Source of the DNA: Candidatus Stahliibacteriota bacterium
GTDB lineage: Bacteria > Hydrothermota > UBA3073
Length of the DNA stretch: 5,506 bases
Assembly: GCA_030627085.1 (NCBI GenBank)
Contig: DAOUSS010000111.1
Span: 1 to 5,506, forward strand
Reading direction: 5' to 3'
Shown: positions 1 through 5,506 of the stretch, in pieces
Numbering within the stretch: the stretch's first letter is position 1
Layout of the letters: each line of letters starts with the position of its first letter
Notes under the pieces: model-generated
The model's input: the letters and a program-made list of their open reading frames with translations, nothing else
Databases searched by the model: none
What the model was told of the DNA's origin: nothing
Position numbers and translations under genes: made by a program

Positions 1-43
1 TATTTTTAACCAGTTAGTGTCAAAACTTTTATAATTACCTTAA

Positions 44-72
44 ATTATAGCCTATTTTTGTATGATTGTCAA
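44..72 (-). promoter_or_regulatory. Consensus sigma-70-type promoter firing leftward
   Basis: On the minus strand TTGACA (plus-strand 67-72, read as TGTCAA) is followed after exactly 17 bp by TATAAT (plus-strand 44-49, read as ATTATA). This is a perfect match to both hexamers at optimal spacing. Transcription would start near position 37 and leave the window at position 1, so it should serve a gene whose start lies to the left. A second minus-strand TTGACA at 18-23 would place its -10 box outside the window, so a tandem promoter is possible but cannot be tested here. Chance matches occur in AT-rich DNA, but a 12/12 match with 17-bp spacing is strong. Confidence 0.72.
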
Positions 73-94
73 GAAAAAAATAACCGCAGATTCA

Positions 95-156
95 CCCCGT
101 TAAATATTTACAAAATTAAGTACAAGTGATCATCTCTGATACTTTATTTAACGGGG
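95..156. repeat. 12-bp perfect inverted repeat with 38-nt loop
   Basis: CCCCGTTAAATA at 95-106 is the exact reverse complement of TATTTAACGGGG at 145-156. The right arm belongs to an 11-bp unit, CTTTATTTAAC (142-152), that recurs directly at 217-227. The arms are separated by 38 nt with no obvious gene, and no T-run follows, so a terminator is unlikely. It could be the termini of a small non-autonomous element or a hairpin in a leader RNA; which one cannot be decided. Confidence 0.6.
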
Positions 157-158
157 GA

Positions 159-300
159 ACCACAGAGACCGCACCTGCCTGACGGCAGGCAGGGAGTTCA
201 CAGAGAAAAAGAAGCTCTTTATTTAACAAGGACTTTAAGAGAATTTTAAGAGACAAAGAAATACATAGAGACTAACCACAAAGACACAAAGGGCACGAAT
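159..300. repeat. Degenerate CACAGAG / CACAAAG / CACGAAT repeat tract
   Basis: CACAGAG occurs at 161-167 and 199-205. CACAAA then occurs at 277-282 and 285-290, followed by CACGAA at 294-299, at a step of 8-9 nt. The CACGAAT form at 294-300 is the same word that fills the receptor-porin spacer at 3265-3280, so the two spacers carry members of one repeat family. Such CACAGAG/CACAAAG strings are, to my knowledge, common intergenic filler in genomes of uncultivated bacteria. No coding potential is seen. Confidence 0.55.
174..193. repeat. 20-bp near-palindromic repeat inside a CACAGAG unit
   Basis: The GC-rich 20-mer starts CCTGCCTG (174-181) and ends with its exact complement CAGGCAGG (186-193), separated by ACGG. 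It sits in otherwise AT-rich DNA. If it is removed, the flanks join as ACCGCA + GAGTTCACAG, which restores a continuous CACAGAG-type string. This suggests the palindrome was inserted into an older repeat as a discrete miniature element. No flanking target duplication is visible. Confidence 0.6.
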
Positions 301-305
301 AGGAT

Positions 306-357
306 AAATATTAAAATTCAAAATGAAAAATGCAAAATAAAAATCCAAATATTAAAT
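306..357. repeat. A-rich AAAATG / CAAAAT repeat block
   Basis: Short words such as TTCAAAATG, AAAAATGC and CAAAATAAAAATCC follow one another, and AAATATTAAA occurs at both 306-315 and 347-356. The plus strand is strongly A-rich here, whereas the block immediately downstream is T/G-rich, so the two could pair imperfectly as arms of a large degenerate inverted repeat. Function unknown; it looks like simple intergenic repeat rather than a regulatory site. Confidence 0.45.
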
Positions 358-371
358 GAAGATAGGTAGGA

Positions 372-445
372 GGTATTGGTCTTTGGGTCATTAGGTATTG
401 GAATTTGACATTTTATTGGAAATTGGTAATTGGAAATTTGACATT
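372..445. repeat. GGTATTGG / GGAATTTGACATT direct repeats
   Basis: GGTATTGG begins at 372 and again at 394, and GGTAATTGG at 425. The last two are extended: GGTATTGGAATTTGACATT (394-412) and a near copy at 425-445 that differs by an extra A in two places. Each long copy contains TTGACA (405-410 and 438-443), but neither has a fitting -10 box 16-18 bp downstream, so they are not scored as promoters. Confidence 0.55.
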
Positions 446-495
446 CTAAGTGGTGTCTTAATGGGTAATTCTTTAATTAAGTGGTCAAAAAAAAC

Positions 496-524
496 TTGAC
501 AGTTTAGCATTTTTGTGGTATCAT
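496..524 (+). promoter_or_regulatory. Extended -10 sigma-70-type promoter of the receptor gene
   Basis: TTGACA (496-501), a 17-bp spacer, then TATCAT (519-524), preceded by TGG at 516-518, which gives the TGn extended -10 motif. The predicted start site near 531 leaves a leader of about 30 nt before the ATG at 562. It is the only convincing promoter seen on the plus strand, so it may drive all three downstream genes. No clear operator or riboswitch fold is visible between it and the start codon. Confidence 0.7.
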
Positions 525-561
525 ATAAAAATAAATTCACTGTTAAAAGACTGCGAAAAAG

Positions 562-3246
562 ATGAAGCCTATAAGATATATTGCCTTGTCTTCTGTTATT
601 ATTTTACTCTCTCAGGGCGTTCTTCTATCTCATCCTCAGGAGGGTACCATAGTGGGATATGTATATGATGCGGTGACAGGTGTTGGTTTACCCGGTGTTA
701 ACCTTATTCTCGAGGGAACAACAAAGGGAGCAAGCACAGATCCAGATGGTGCTTTCAAGATTTCTCATATCCAGCCGGGGACATACACACTTACTGCCTC
801 TATGATAGGGTATAAAGATAAAAATTACAGAGTAGAGGTGGCAGGAGAAAAGATAGTGAGGATGGATTTCTATCTTGAGGAGACCGTTATAGAGATGAAG
901 GGGATAGAGGTGGTAGGGGAGAGGCCAATGATAGAGAAGGAGGTGACCGCCTCTCAGAGGATTATGGATACACGGACGCTTGAGGCACTTCCCGTTCATG
1001 ATGTAAGAGGCGCACTTGCAACCCGTGCAGGAATATCTGGGGAGGGCACCGATATACATATAAGAGGGGGGCGGGCGAGTGAAATTCTTATGATAGTGGA
1101 TGGTATACCCGTGAGGGACCCACTCTCAGGCACTGCCTTTGGAATGTATCTGCCTGTTTCGTCTGTCAGTGAGGTAGAAGCACTTACAGGTGGTTTTAAT
1201 GCAGAATATGGTCAGGCGATGTCAGGAGTAGTAGATGTAAAATTGAAGGAGGGCAGTGATCATTACCATGGGAAGATAGGATTTTCATCAAGCGGACCAT
1301 TCTGGTATTTTGATAGAACAACGATACTACAACTGGAGGGTCCGGAATACATAACGAAAATGCTTCTGCCGGCTATGGGTATTCGCATACCTGGAAAGAT
1401 CTCTTTTTTTTCAAATCTCTATGCAAGATTCTCTGATACATATCTGCCCCATACCGATAGTTTATACTCAAGTGTGTTTGAAACCTCCAAACTCTCTCCA
1501 AGAGAAGAGAACACGCTGTCAGGCATTCTGAAATTCACCTGGTCTCCCACCGATAACCAGAAACTTGCCCTTTCACTTTCAAGGTCTATAGAGATAAATC
1601 AGGGTTACTTCCTCTCGAGAAGTGAGTATCCTTTTGCATATGGATTCCCATACAGATATAAGAATATACTCGATAATTATCTGACATTTACAAGGGATGG
1701 TAATCAGGTTACCCTTTCATACCATAATGTTCCAAATTTACAGACCTTTTATGACATAAAATTTTCAAGATTCTTCACAAACCTCCGCATAGATGTTGGA
1801 GGGAAACATTGGTCGAAATACGATGAGTTATTGGATATATATCCCTCGGGAGATAGCCTGACTGCTCGTGGTGACGGATTCTGGGACATTGGTGATGCCC
1901 CTTACTGGCATGATCATTATGTTGAGACATATACAGGTAAATTTGATATAACAAGGGCAATAAGCCCTGTATATAGCATTAAGACGGGGCTACTCTTACA
2001 AGGTTTAGAGATTCAGTGGATAGATATTCACTACCCATGGTTTGCTTCACCGGGTGGGCTGGGTCTAAACAATGATATATACAAGGCACAGGGATTAGAT
2101 GGTGGGATCTACTTTCAGAATCAAATATCCTTTGCGGGTATGATTGCGAATCTCGGGATAAGACTTGACTTCTGGGTGCCCGGAAGGTATCTTGAGGATG
2201 GTGTTAAAAATACTCTTAAAAAAGAGGATATACCTCCAATCGTAGAACAGGAATATAATGCATATCTCGATGACAACCCGAGAATACCCTTTACAGACTA
2301 TCACTTTAAGGCACATTTCTCTCCGAGGGTCGGTATATCATATCCCATTACAGATAGAGACAAGTTTTTCTTCTCATACGGTCATTTTTCGCAGCTTCCT
2401 GACAGAAAATTTGTGTGTTCAAAACTGGGAAGAAGGGCCACCTCAACCTACGAACTTGTAGGAAATCCTAACCTAAATCAAACAATAACTGTTGCGTATG
2501 AGCTTGGTCTGGAGCATCTTTTTGGAGAGCATACAAAGCTTGTAACTACAGCATATTACAAGGATATCTTTAACTACCCTACTGCCCAGAAGGTACCGGG
2601 AATTCCACCAAATCCTGATTTCTGGATGTATTTTAATTCTGATTATTCGAGGTCTCTGGGACTTGAAATAACTCTTGAGAAGAGACTTTCCCGAAACTGG
2701 TATAGTGATATTGAATTTACTCTCTCGCAGAGTAAGGGCAGAACTTCTACCGCAGAAGATATATACTGGAGAGGAAAGGAGGAGAGTTTAAAAGAATGGT
2801 ATCTAATATGGGATAGACCTCTCAAAGTCTTCGGGTCCCTTGGTTATATAATGAGAGATAATGAAAAATTGAACATTTTTGGGCTTACTATACCAGGTAG
2901 TCTAAATGCGAACCTTTCCCTGTCTCTCCAATCAGGCAGAAGATATACCCCTCAGGATACCTTTGGAAACAGAGGAGAACTTAACTCCGGTATCGGACCT
3001 TACTGGAGCAGAGTAGATATAGAGTTAAAAAAGGGAGTAAGGCTTTTTAAATTAAAATTCAATATCAGTCTCAAGGGCAGGAACATATTCGACTACAGGA
3101 ATGTCTATTATATAAATCCTATAACTGGCAGAGATTATAGATTGGATGACCCTCTTCCTCCATATACAGATGAAGAGGATATGCTCAATCCTGCAAGATA
3201 CAGGGAAGGCAGGAGCGTCAAAATTGGGATTGGTCTTGATTTTTGA
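562..3246 (+). CDS. TonB-dependent receptor with carboxypeptidase-regulatory-like N-terminal domain
   Basis: An 894-aa outer-membrane receptor, expected to import an unidentified ligand using TonB energy. Residues 1-23 form a signal peptide (KPIR, then a hydrophobic run). Residues 28-106 are a carboxypeptidase-D regulatory-like beta-sandwich (G-V-D-TG-LPGVN, then a TDPDGAF turn and PGTYTL), the N-terminal extension typical of SusC-like and FCB-group receptors. ETVIEM (107-112) is a plausible TonB box. The plug spans about 128-231, with IRGGRASE (167-174), IVDGIPV (178-184) and GGFNAEYGQ (210-218). The barrel fills about 236-894, with FSYGHFSQLPD (604-614), GNPNL (634-638) and a terminal Phe as expected for BAM-assembled barrels. 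Length is normal and the frame is intact. The ATG is chosen because the signal peptide begins there; upstream is only GCGAAAAAG, with no good Shine-Dalgarno. The substrate cannot be inferred; a role in surface assembly rather than uptake is possible. Confidence 0.9.
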   Translation: MKPIRYIALSSVIILLSQGVLLSHPQEGTIVGYVYDAVTGVGLPGVNLILEGTTKGASTDPDGAFKISHIQPGTYTLTASMIGYKDKNYRVEVAGEKIVRMDFYLEETVIEMKGIEVVGERPMIEKEVTASQRIMDTRTLEALPVHDVRGALATRAGISGEGTDIHIRGGRASEILMIVDGIPVRDPLSGTAFGMYLPVSSVSEVEALTGGFNAEYGQAMSGVVDVKLKEGSDHYHGKIGFSSSGPFWYFDRTTILQLEGPEYITKMLLPAMGIRIPGKISFFSNLYARFSDTYLPHTDSLYSSVFETSKLSPREENTLSGILKFTWSPTDNQKLALSLSRSIEINQGYFLSRSEYPFAYGFPYRYKNILDNYLTFTRDGNQVTLSYHNVPNLQTFYDIKFSRFFTNLRIDVGGKHWSKYDELLDIYPSGDSLTARGDGFWDIGDAPYWHDHYVETYTGKFDITRAISPVYSIKTGLLLQGLEIQWIDIHYPWFASPGGLGLNNDIYKAQGLDGGIYFQNQISFAGMIANLGIRLDFWVPGRYLEDGVKNTLKKEDIPPIVEQEYNAYLDDNPRIPFTDYHFKAHFSPRVGISYPITDRDKFFFSYGHFSQLPDRKFVCSKLGRRATSTYELVGNPNLNQTITVAYELGLEHLFGEHTKLVTTAYYKDIFNYPTAQKVPGIPPNPDFWMYFNSDYSRSLGLEITLEKRLSRNWYSDIEFTLSQSKGRTSTAEDIYWRGKEESLKEWYLIWDRPLKVFGSLGYIMRDNEKLNIFGLTIPGSLNANLSLSLQSGRRYTPQDTFGNRGELNSGIGPYWSRVDIELKKGVRLFKLKFNISLKGRNIFDYRNVYYINPITGRDYRLDDPLPPYTDEEDMLNPARYREGRSVKIGIGLDF

Positions 3247-3367
3247 ATCGAGAACAGATATAAACACGAATGCCACGAATGGACGAATTTCGCCAACAAG
3301 TTTTATATTTTTATATTCGTGTTATTTGTTAATTTGTGTAATTCGTGTTCCAGAATTAAAAAATGTG
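3247..3367. repeat. Spacer of ATTCGTG/CACGAAT inverted repeats
   Basis: The whole gap between receptor and porin genes is built from one short word in both orientations. The left half has (C)ACGAAT at 3265-3271, 3274-3280 and 3283-3288. The right half has ATTCGTGTT at 3315-3323 and 3341-3349, with degenerate ATTTGT at 3324-3329 and 3332-3337. Copies step by 8-9 nt. AACACGAAT (3263-3271) pairs exactly with either ATTCGTGTT copy, so the transcript can fold. The T-rich stretch 3301-3317 lies inside the loop, not after a stem, so this is not a standard terminator. No promoter for the next gene is visible. Confidence 0.65.
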
Positions 3368-4345
3368 ATGCGGTATAAAACACGACTTATATCTTACGCT
3401 GTAGTAGGAGTAGTTCTTTTGTGCTCTTCTCTCTACGCAGATATCTTTGAGATACTGGGAGGGCAGAAGGTCGGAACTACATCGCTTGCATTCCTCAAGA
3501 TTGGCGTTGATACGAGATCGGAAGGAATGGGACAGACGCTTGTTTCTACATCAAGGGATGCGTCAGGGATATATTTTAACCCAGCAAACGCATTATCCTC
3601 CACAAGTGGTCTAACATTCTCCCATATTGTCTGGTTGGCTGATATTGGTTATGACTATTTGGGTCTAACAAAGAATTATGGTAACTATGCAATAGCCCTG
3701 CAGTTCTCTAATCTCTCAAGTGGTTATATTGAAGAAACAGATGAGCTCCATCCCTTTGGGACAGGTAAGTATTTCAGATTTGCGGATAATCTCCTCTCTT
3801 TGACCTATGCATTCAGAATAATAGATAGATTCGCTATAGGTATTAGTGTAAAAGGGATAATGGAGACCCTGGCAGAAATTAGTTCTTACGCCTTTACACT
3901 GGATATTGGGACTGTTTACAATGTTGGTTACAGGGATATAAAAATTGGGATGTCCTTACTGAACATGGGTTCGGATGCAAGGCCAAAAGGTGAATATACA
4001 GTAGACGGAGCGAGCCGTAGCTATGAAGCATATCCTCTTCCAATTGTTTACAGAATTGGCACCTCTGGAAAACTATTTAAGAATCTCCTTATTGCGGTAG
4101 AGATGGATAAGCCCTCTGATAATGTTGAGGAATTTAAGGTTGGGTGTGAATACTCTTTATCCCCGTTTCTGCAGCTGCGGAGTGGATACAAGTTGAATGC
4201 AAAAAGCCCTGGTAGTAGTGGTCTATCTTTTGGGGCTGGTTTTGTCCTTCCCTGGTATGGCGAAGGACTCTTTGTAGATTATGCGTTTAGCGAGATGGGT
4301 TATATCGGAGAGACCCACAGACTTGGAGTGAGTCTGGGATTTTGA
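3368..4345 (+). CDS. PorV/PorQ-family outer-membrane beta-barrel protein
   Basis: A 325-aa predicted outer-membrane barrel. Residues 1-24 are a signal peptide (MRYKTR, a hydrophobic core, then SLYA before Asp25). The family signature follows: KIGVDTRSEGMGQT (44-57), matching the usual G-x-DAR-x-x-GMGGA motif, and DASGIYFNPANAL (64-76). After these come alternating barrel strands, a YPLPIVYRIGTS segment (222-233) and a terminal LGF ending in Phe325. Known PorV is a type IX secretion component that shuttles cargo at the outer membrane; many relatives in candidate phyla have no proven role, so I claim the family and not secretion. The frame stays open upstream to 3146, but that extension overlaps the receptor and spacer repeats, and the signal peptide fixes the start at 3368. 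GTG at 3365 is an in-frame alternative one codon earlier. No Shine-Dalgarno precedes either, only an A-run. Confidence 0.82.
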   Translation: MRYKTRLISYAVVGVVLLCSSLYADIFEILGGQKVGTTSLAFLKIGVDTRSEGMGQTLVSTSRDASGIYFNPANALSSTSGLTFSHIVWLADIGYDYLGLTKNYGNYAIALQFSNLSSGYIEETDELHPFGTGKYFRFADNLLSLTYAFRIIDRFAIGISVKGIMETLAEISSYAFTLDIGTVYNVGYRDIKIGMSLLNMGSDARPKGEYTVDGASRSYEAYPLPIVYRIGTSGKLFKNLLIAVEMDKPSDNVEEFKVGCEYSLSPFLQLRSGYKLNAKSPGSSGLSFGAGFVLPWYGEGLFVDYAFSEMGYIGETHRLGVSLGF

Positions 4346-4452
4346 AATGCTGTTTTGACAACTGTAGGGCAAGGCGTAGGGCAAGGCTTCAGCCTTGCAT
4401 TAAAGCATCAAAGCAAACCTAAAGGTTTGCCCTACATTTTACCAGGATTATT
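4346..4452. repeat. Nested hairpin element with 12-bp tandem duplication
   Basis: The gap is largely a structured element at 4363-4436. Outer arms TGTAGGGCAA (4363-4372) and TTGCCCTACA (4427-4436) are exact complements. Inside are two perfect hairpins: GCAAGGC-TTCA-GCCTTGC (4381-4398) and GCAAACC-TAAA-GGTTTGC (4413-4430). GTAGGGCAAGGC is present twice in exact tandem (4364-4375, 4376-4387). TTGC at 4427-4430 belongs to both the second hairpin and the outer arm, so alternative folds exist. The second hairpin is followed by CCTACATTTT, too short and distant a T-run for a convincing terminator. It looks like a miniature intergenic repeat of unknown role that could tune expression of the lipoprotein gene. 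Confidence 0.65.
4444..4447 (+). promoter_or_regulatory. Ribosome binding site of the lipoprotein gene
   Basis: AGGA lies five bases before the ATG at 4453. It is the only clear Shine-Dalgarno-like site among the three genes and supports this start. It sits eight bases beyond the right arm of the hairpin element, close enough for that structure to affect access. Confidence 0.6.
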
Positions 4453-5364
4453 ATGAGGTTCATTGCACCCATATTGACTTTTCTTTTTCTCTTTGGTTGT
4501 GGTAAGAAGTATCCCATACCTTCTGAGTATGACTACAGCCTTCCTCCAGAAGAATCCTATGTGCTTGTTGATAAATGGCCCGGGAATAGGGAATATGAGT
4601 TAACCAATGTGTCAGATGTGATTGTTGGGAAGGACGGATTTATTTATGCACTGACAGAAAATGATATAAAGAAATTATTTGAAAATGGGCAACTCAATGC
4701 GGTAATTATTGAAGGGTTATCTTCACCCTCAGCAATGCATCAGGATAAAATGCGAAATATTTATATAGCGGATGGAGAAACAATAAAGGTATTCAACAGG
4801 AATGGAGATTCAATTTATGCCTTCAGGGATACCCTTCTTGTGGAGACATCTGGTATCACTACAGATGGAGAGAAGATTTTCGTGTCAGATAGCGAAAGGG
4901 ACCTTGTGTTATCATACGATAGTTTAGGGAATCTTATAGATACAGTAGCGTCCTATGGAGCAGGTATTCTGAATGTTGATCAACCACTGGATCTATATAT
5001 CTGGGAAGATAGAATTTTTATTGTATCATCCGGACACAACTGGGTTGAGGCAATATCCACAAGCATACCAAGGGTTAATCTTCTCCATCTTGGTGGAGAG
5101 TCACATGATGGCGATACACTACCCGGATATTTCATAAATCCTGTGGATGTGGCTATTGATGATTCTGGATGCGTCTATGTGGCTGAGGTTGGGAATCAAA
5201 GAATACAAAAATTTGATATGTATGGCAACTTCGTTGTGGAAACAGAATTATCCGAAGCTCCCGTGAGTGTAGGGGTCTCAAGTGACGGCAGGAGTCTCTA
5301 TGTTGGTTTTACAGACAGAATAGAGAAATACAAAAGACCCGAGACGCCGGGAGAGGTGGAGTAG
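4453..5364 (+). CDS. NHL-type six-bladed beta-propeller lipoprotein
   Basis: A 303-aa secreted lipoprotein. The first 15 residues are a short lipoprotein signal with lipobox LFGC, giving lipidated Cys16; a Gly-Lys-Lys and Pro-rich linker (17-33) follows. Residues about 50-295 are repeated NHL/SMP-30-like blades: VIVGKDGFIYALTEN (56-70), MRNIYIADGETIKVFNRNG (100-118), GITTDGEKIFVSDSE (134-148), a diverged blade near 178-212, VAIDDSGCVYVAEVGNQRIQKF (233-254, the clearest NHL unit) and VSVGVSSDGRSLYVGF (271-286). The count suits a six-bladed propeller. Such domains usually bind ligands or proteins; no catalytic residues can be assigned. Lys rather than Asp after the lipid Cys does not suggest inner-membrane retention, so an outer-membrane anchor is plausible. 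The charged tail RPETPGEVE runs straight into the purine tract, so the last codons may derive from it. Confidence 0.8.
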   Translation: MRFIAPILTFLFLFGCGKKYPIPSEYDYSLPPEESYVLVDKWPGNREYELTNVSDVIVGKDGFIYALTENDIKKLFENGQLNAVIIEGLSSPSAMHQDKMRNIYIADGETIKVFNRNGDSIYAFRDTLLVETSGITTDGEKIFVSDSERDLVLSYDSLGNLIDTVASYGAGILNVDQPLDLYIWEDRIFIVSSGHNWVEAISTSIPRVNLLHLGGESHDGDTLPGYFINPVDVAIDDSGCVYVAEVGNQRIQKFDMYGNFVVETELSEAPVSVGVSSDGRSLYVGFTDRIEKYKRPETPGEVE

Positions 5365-5506
5365 GGAAGGGAAGGGAGAGGAGAGAGGAGAGAGGAGAGA
5401 GGAGAGAAGAGAGAAGAGAGAAGAGAGAAGAGAAGAGAGAAGAGAGAAGAGAGAAGAGAAGAGAGAAGAGAAGAGAGAAGAGAGAAGAGAGGGAAAGAGA
5501 GAGAAA
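5363..5506. repeat. 144-nt homopurine tract of 7-nt and 5-nt GA units
   Basis: From the AG of the stop codon to the window edge there is no pyrimidine on the plus strand. After an irregular start, GGAGAGA repeats every 7 nt (GG at 5380, 5387, 5394 and 5401). AAGAGAG heptamers interspersed with AAGAG pentamers then follow, with AA at 5407, 5414, 5421, 5428, 5433, 5440, 5447, 5454, 5459, 5466, 5471, 5478 and 5485. The order 7-7-7-5 occurs twice, making a 26-bp higher-order unit (5407-5432, 5433-5458). Positions 5403-5459 form a perfect mirror repeat centred on 5431, the classic requirement for intramolecular triplex DNA. It may continue beyond the window or mark an assembly edge. Confidence 0.9.

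Larger units (their letters stand above)
1..561. other. Non-coding region between two divergent promoters
   Basis: I see no credible gene on either strand in these 561 bases. The stretch is bounded by a leftward promoter near its left edge and a rightward promoter just before the receptor gene, so it is a divergent intergenic region. In between it is a patchwork of short degenerate repeats: an inverted repeat at 95-156, CACAGAG/CACAAAG-type units at 161-300, an A-rich block at 306-357 and GGTATTGG units at 372-445. Around 228-270 and 446-490 I see nothing specific beyond AT-rich sequence. The divergent arrangement follows directly from the promoter orientations; the gene on the left lies outside the window. 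Confidence 0.75.

Noticed and set aside
405..443. Two further TTGACA hexamers (405-410, 438-443) as promoters for the receptor
   Set aside because: They are part of a direct repeat and lack a -10 box at usable spacing. Only the 496-524 site has both elements.
688..1059. A 123-codon minus-strand open frame opposite the receptor gene
   Set aside because: It is Cys/His/Tyr-rich with no recognisable domain and lies opposite the well-supported regulatory and plug domains. The other antisense frames at 1775-1960, 2095-2316, 2643-2825 and 3052-3276, and the same-strand overlapping frame at 2258-2461, are rejected for the same kind of reason.
3146..3367. An in-frame 74-residue N-terminal extension of the PorV-like protein beginning inside the receptor gene
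   Set aside because: It overlaps the receptor coding end in another frame and then runs through the ATTCGTG repeat spacer. A clean signal peptide starts at 3368, which an extension would bury.
4355..4360. TTGACA before the lipoprotein gene as a -35 box
   Set aside because: At 16-18 bp downstream the sequence is GTAGGGCAA-like, with no resemblance to a -10 box, and it falls in the repeat element.
4413..4440. The GCAAACC/GGTTTGC hairpin as an intrinsic terminator after the PorV-like gene
   Set aside because: The stem is only 7 bp with few GC pairs, and the four T bases begin six bases after the stem rather than directly at its foot.
5380..5490. GA-unit array as a CRISPR-like array
   Set aside because: Units are 5-7 nt with no spacers; it is simple low-complexity repeat.
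5365..5506. Open frames through the purine tract as a coding extension of the lipoprotein
   Set aside because: All plus-strand frames are open only because stop codons need T. The lipoprotein frame ends at TAG 5362-5364, and a tail of only Arg, Glu, Gly and Lys has no support.

Overview
The window reads as a chromosomal segment of a Gram-negative, outer-membrane-bearing bacterium with moderately AT-rich DNA. The genes encode a TonB-dependent receptor with an N-terminal carboxypeptidase-regulatory-like domain, a PorV/PorQ-type outer-membrane barrel and a beta-propeller lipoprotein. This combination is typical of the Bacteroidota/FCB group and of loosely related uncultivated candidate phyla such as WOR-3/Stahlbacteria. 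Two promoters match the ordinary sigma-70 consensus (TTGACA, 17 bp, TATAAT or TATCAT) rather than the divergent Bacteroidota type, and the spacers are full of short degenerate repeats. Both points favour a candidate-phylum genome over true Bacteroidota. This is inference; no taxonomic marker is present.

Layout: 1-561 is non-coding. It holds a perfect-consensus promoter firing leftward out of the window, a 12-bp inverted repeat, a CACAGAG-type repeat split by a 20-bp near-palindrome, A-rich and GGTATTGG-type repeat arrays, and a strong rightward promoter just ahead of the first gene. 562-3246 is the receptor (894 aa). 3247-3367 is a spacer built of ATTCGTG/CACGAAT repeats. 3368-4345 is the PorV-like protein (325 aa). 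4346-4452 is a spacer holding a nested hairpin element with an exact 12-bp tandem duplication. 4453-5364 is the NHL-type propeller lipoprotein (303 aa). 5363-5506 is 144 nt of uninterrupted purine, containing a perfect 57-nt mirror repeat, and runs to the window edge.

The three genes point the same way, each product carries an export signal, and only the first has a recognisable promoter, so they may form one transcription unit acting at the outer membrane. A gated barrel (receptor), a second barrel and a lipid-anchored propeller recall the logic of SusC/SusD-like uptake or PorV-dependent surface assembly, but substrate and function cannot be read from the sequence. No RNA gene, CRISPR array or transposase was seen.
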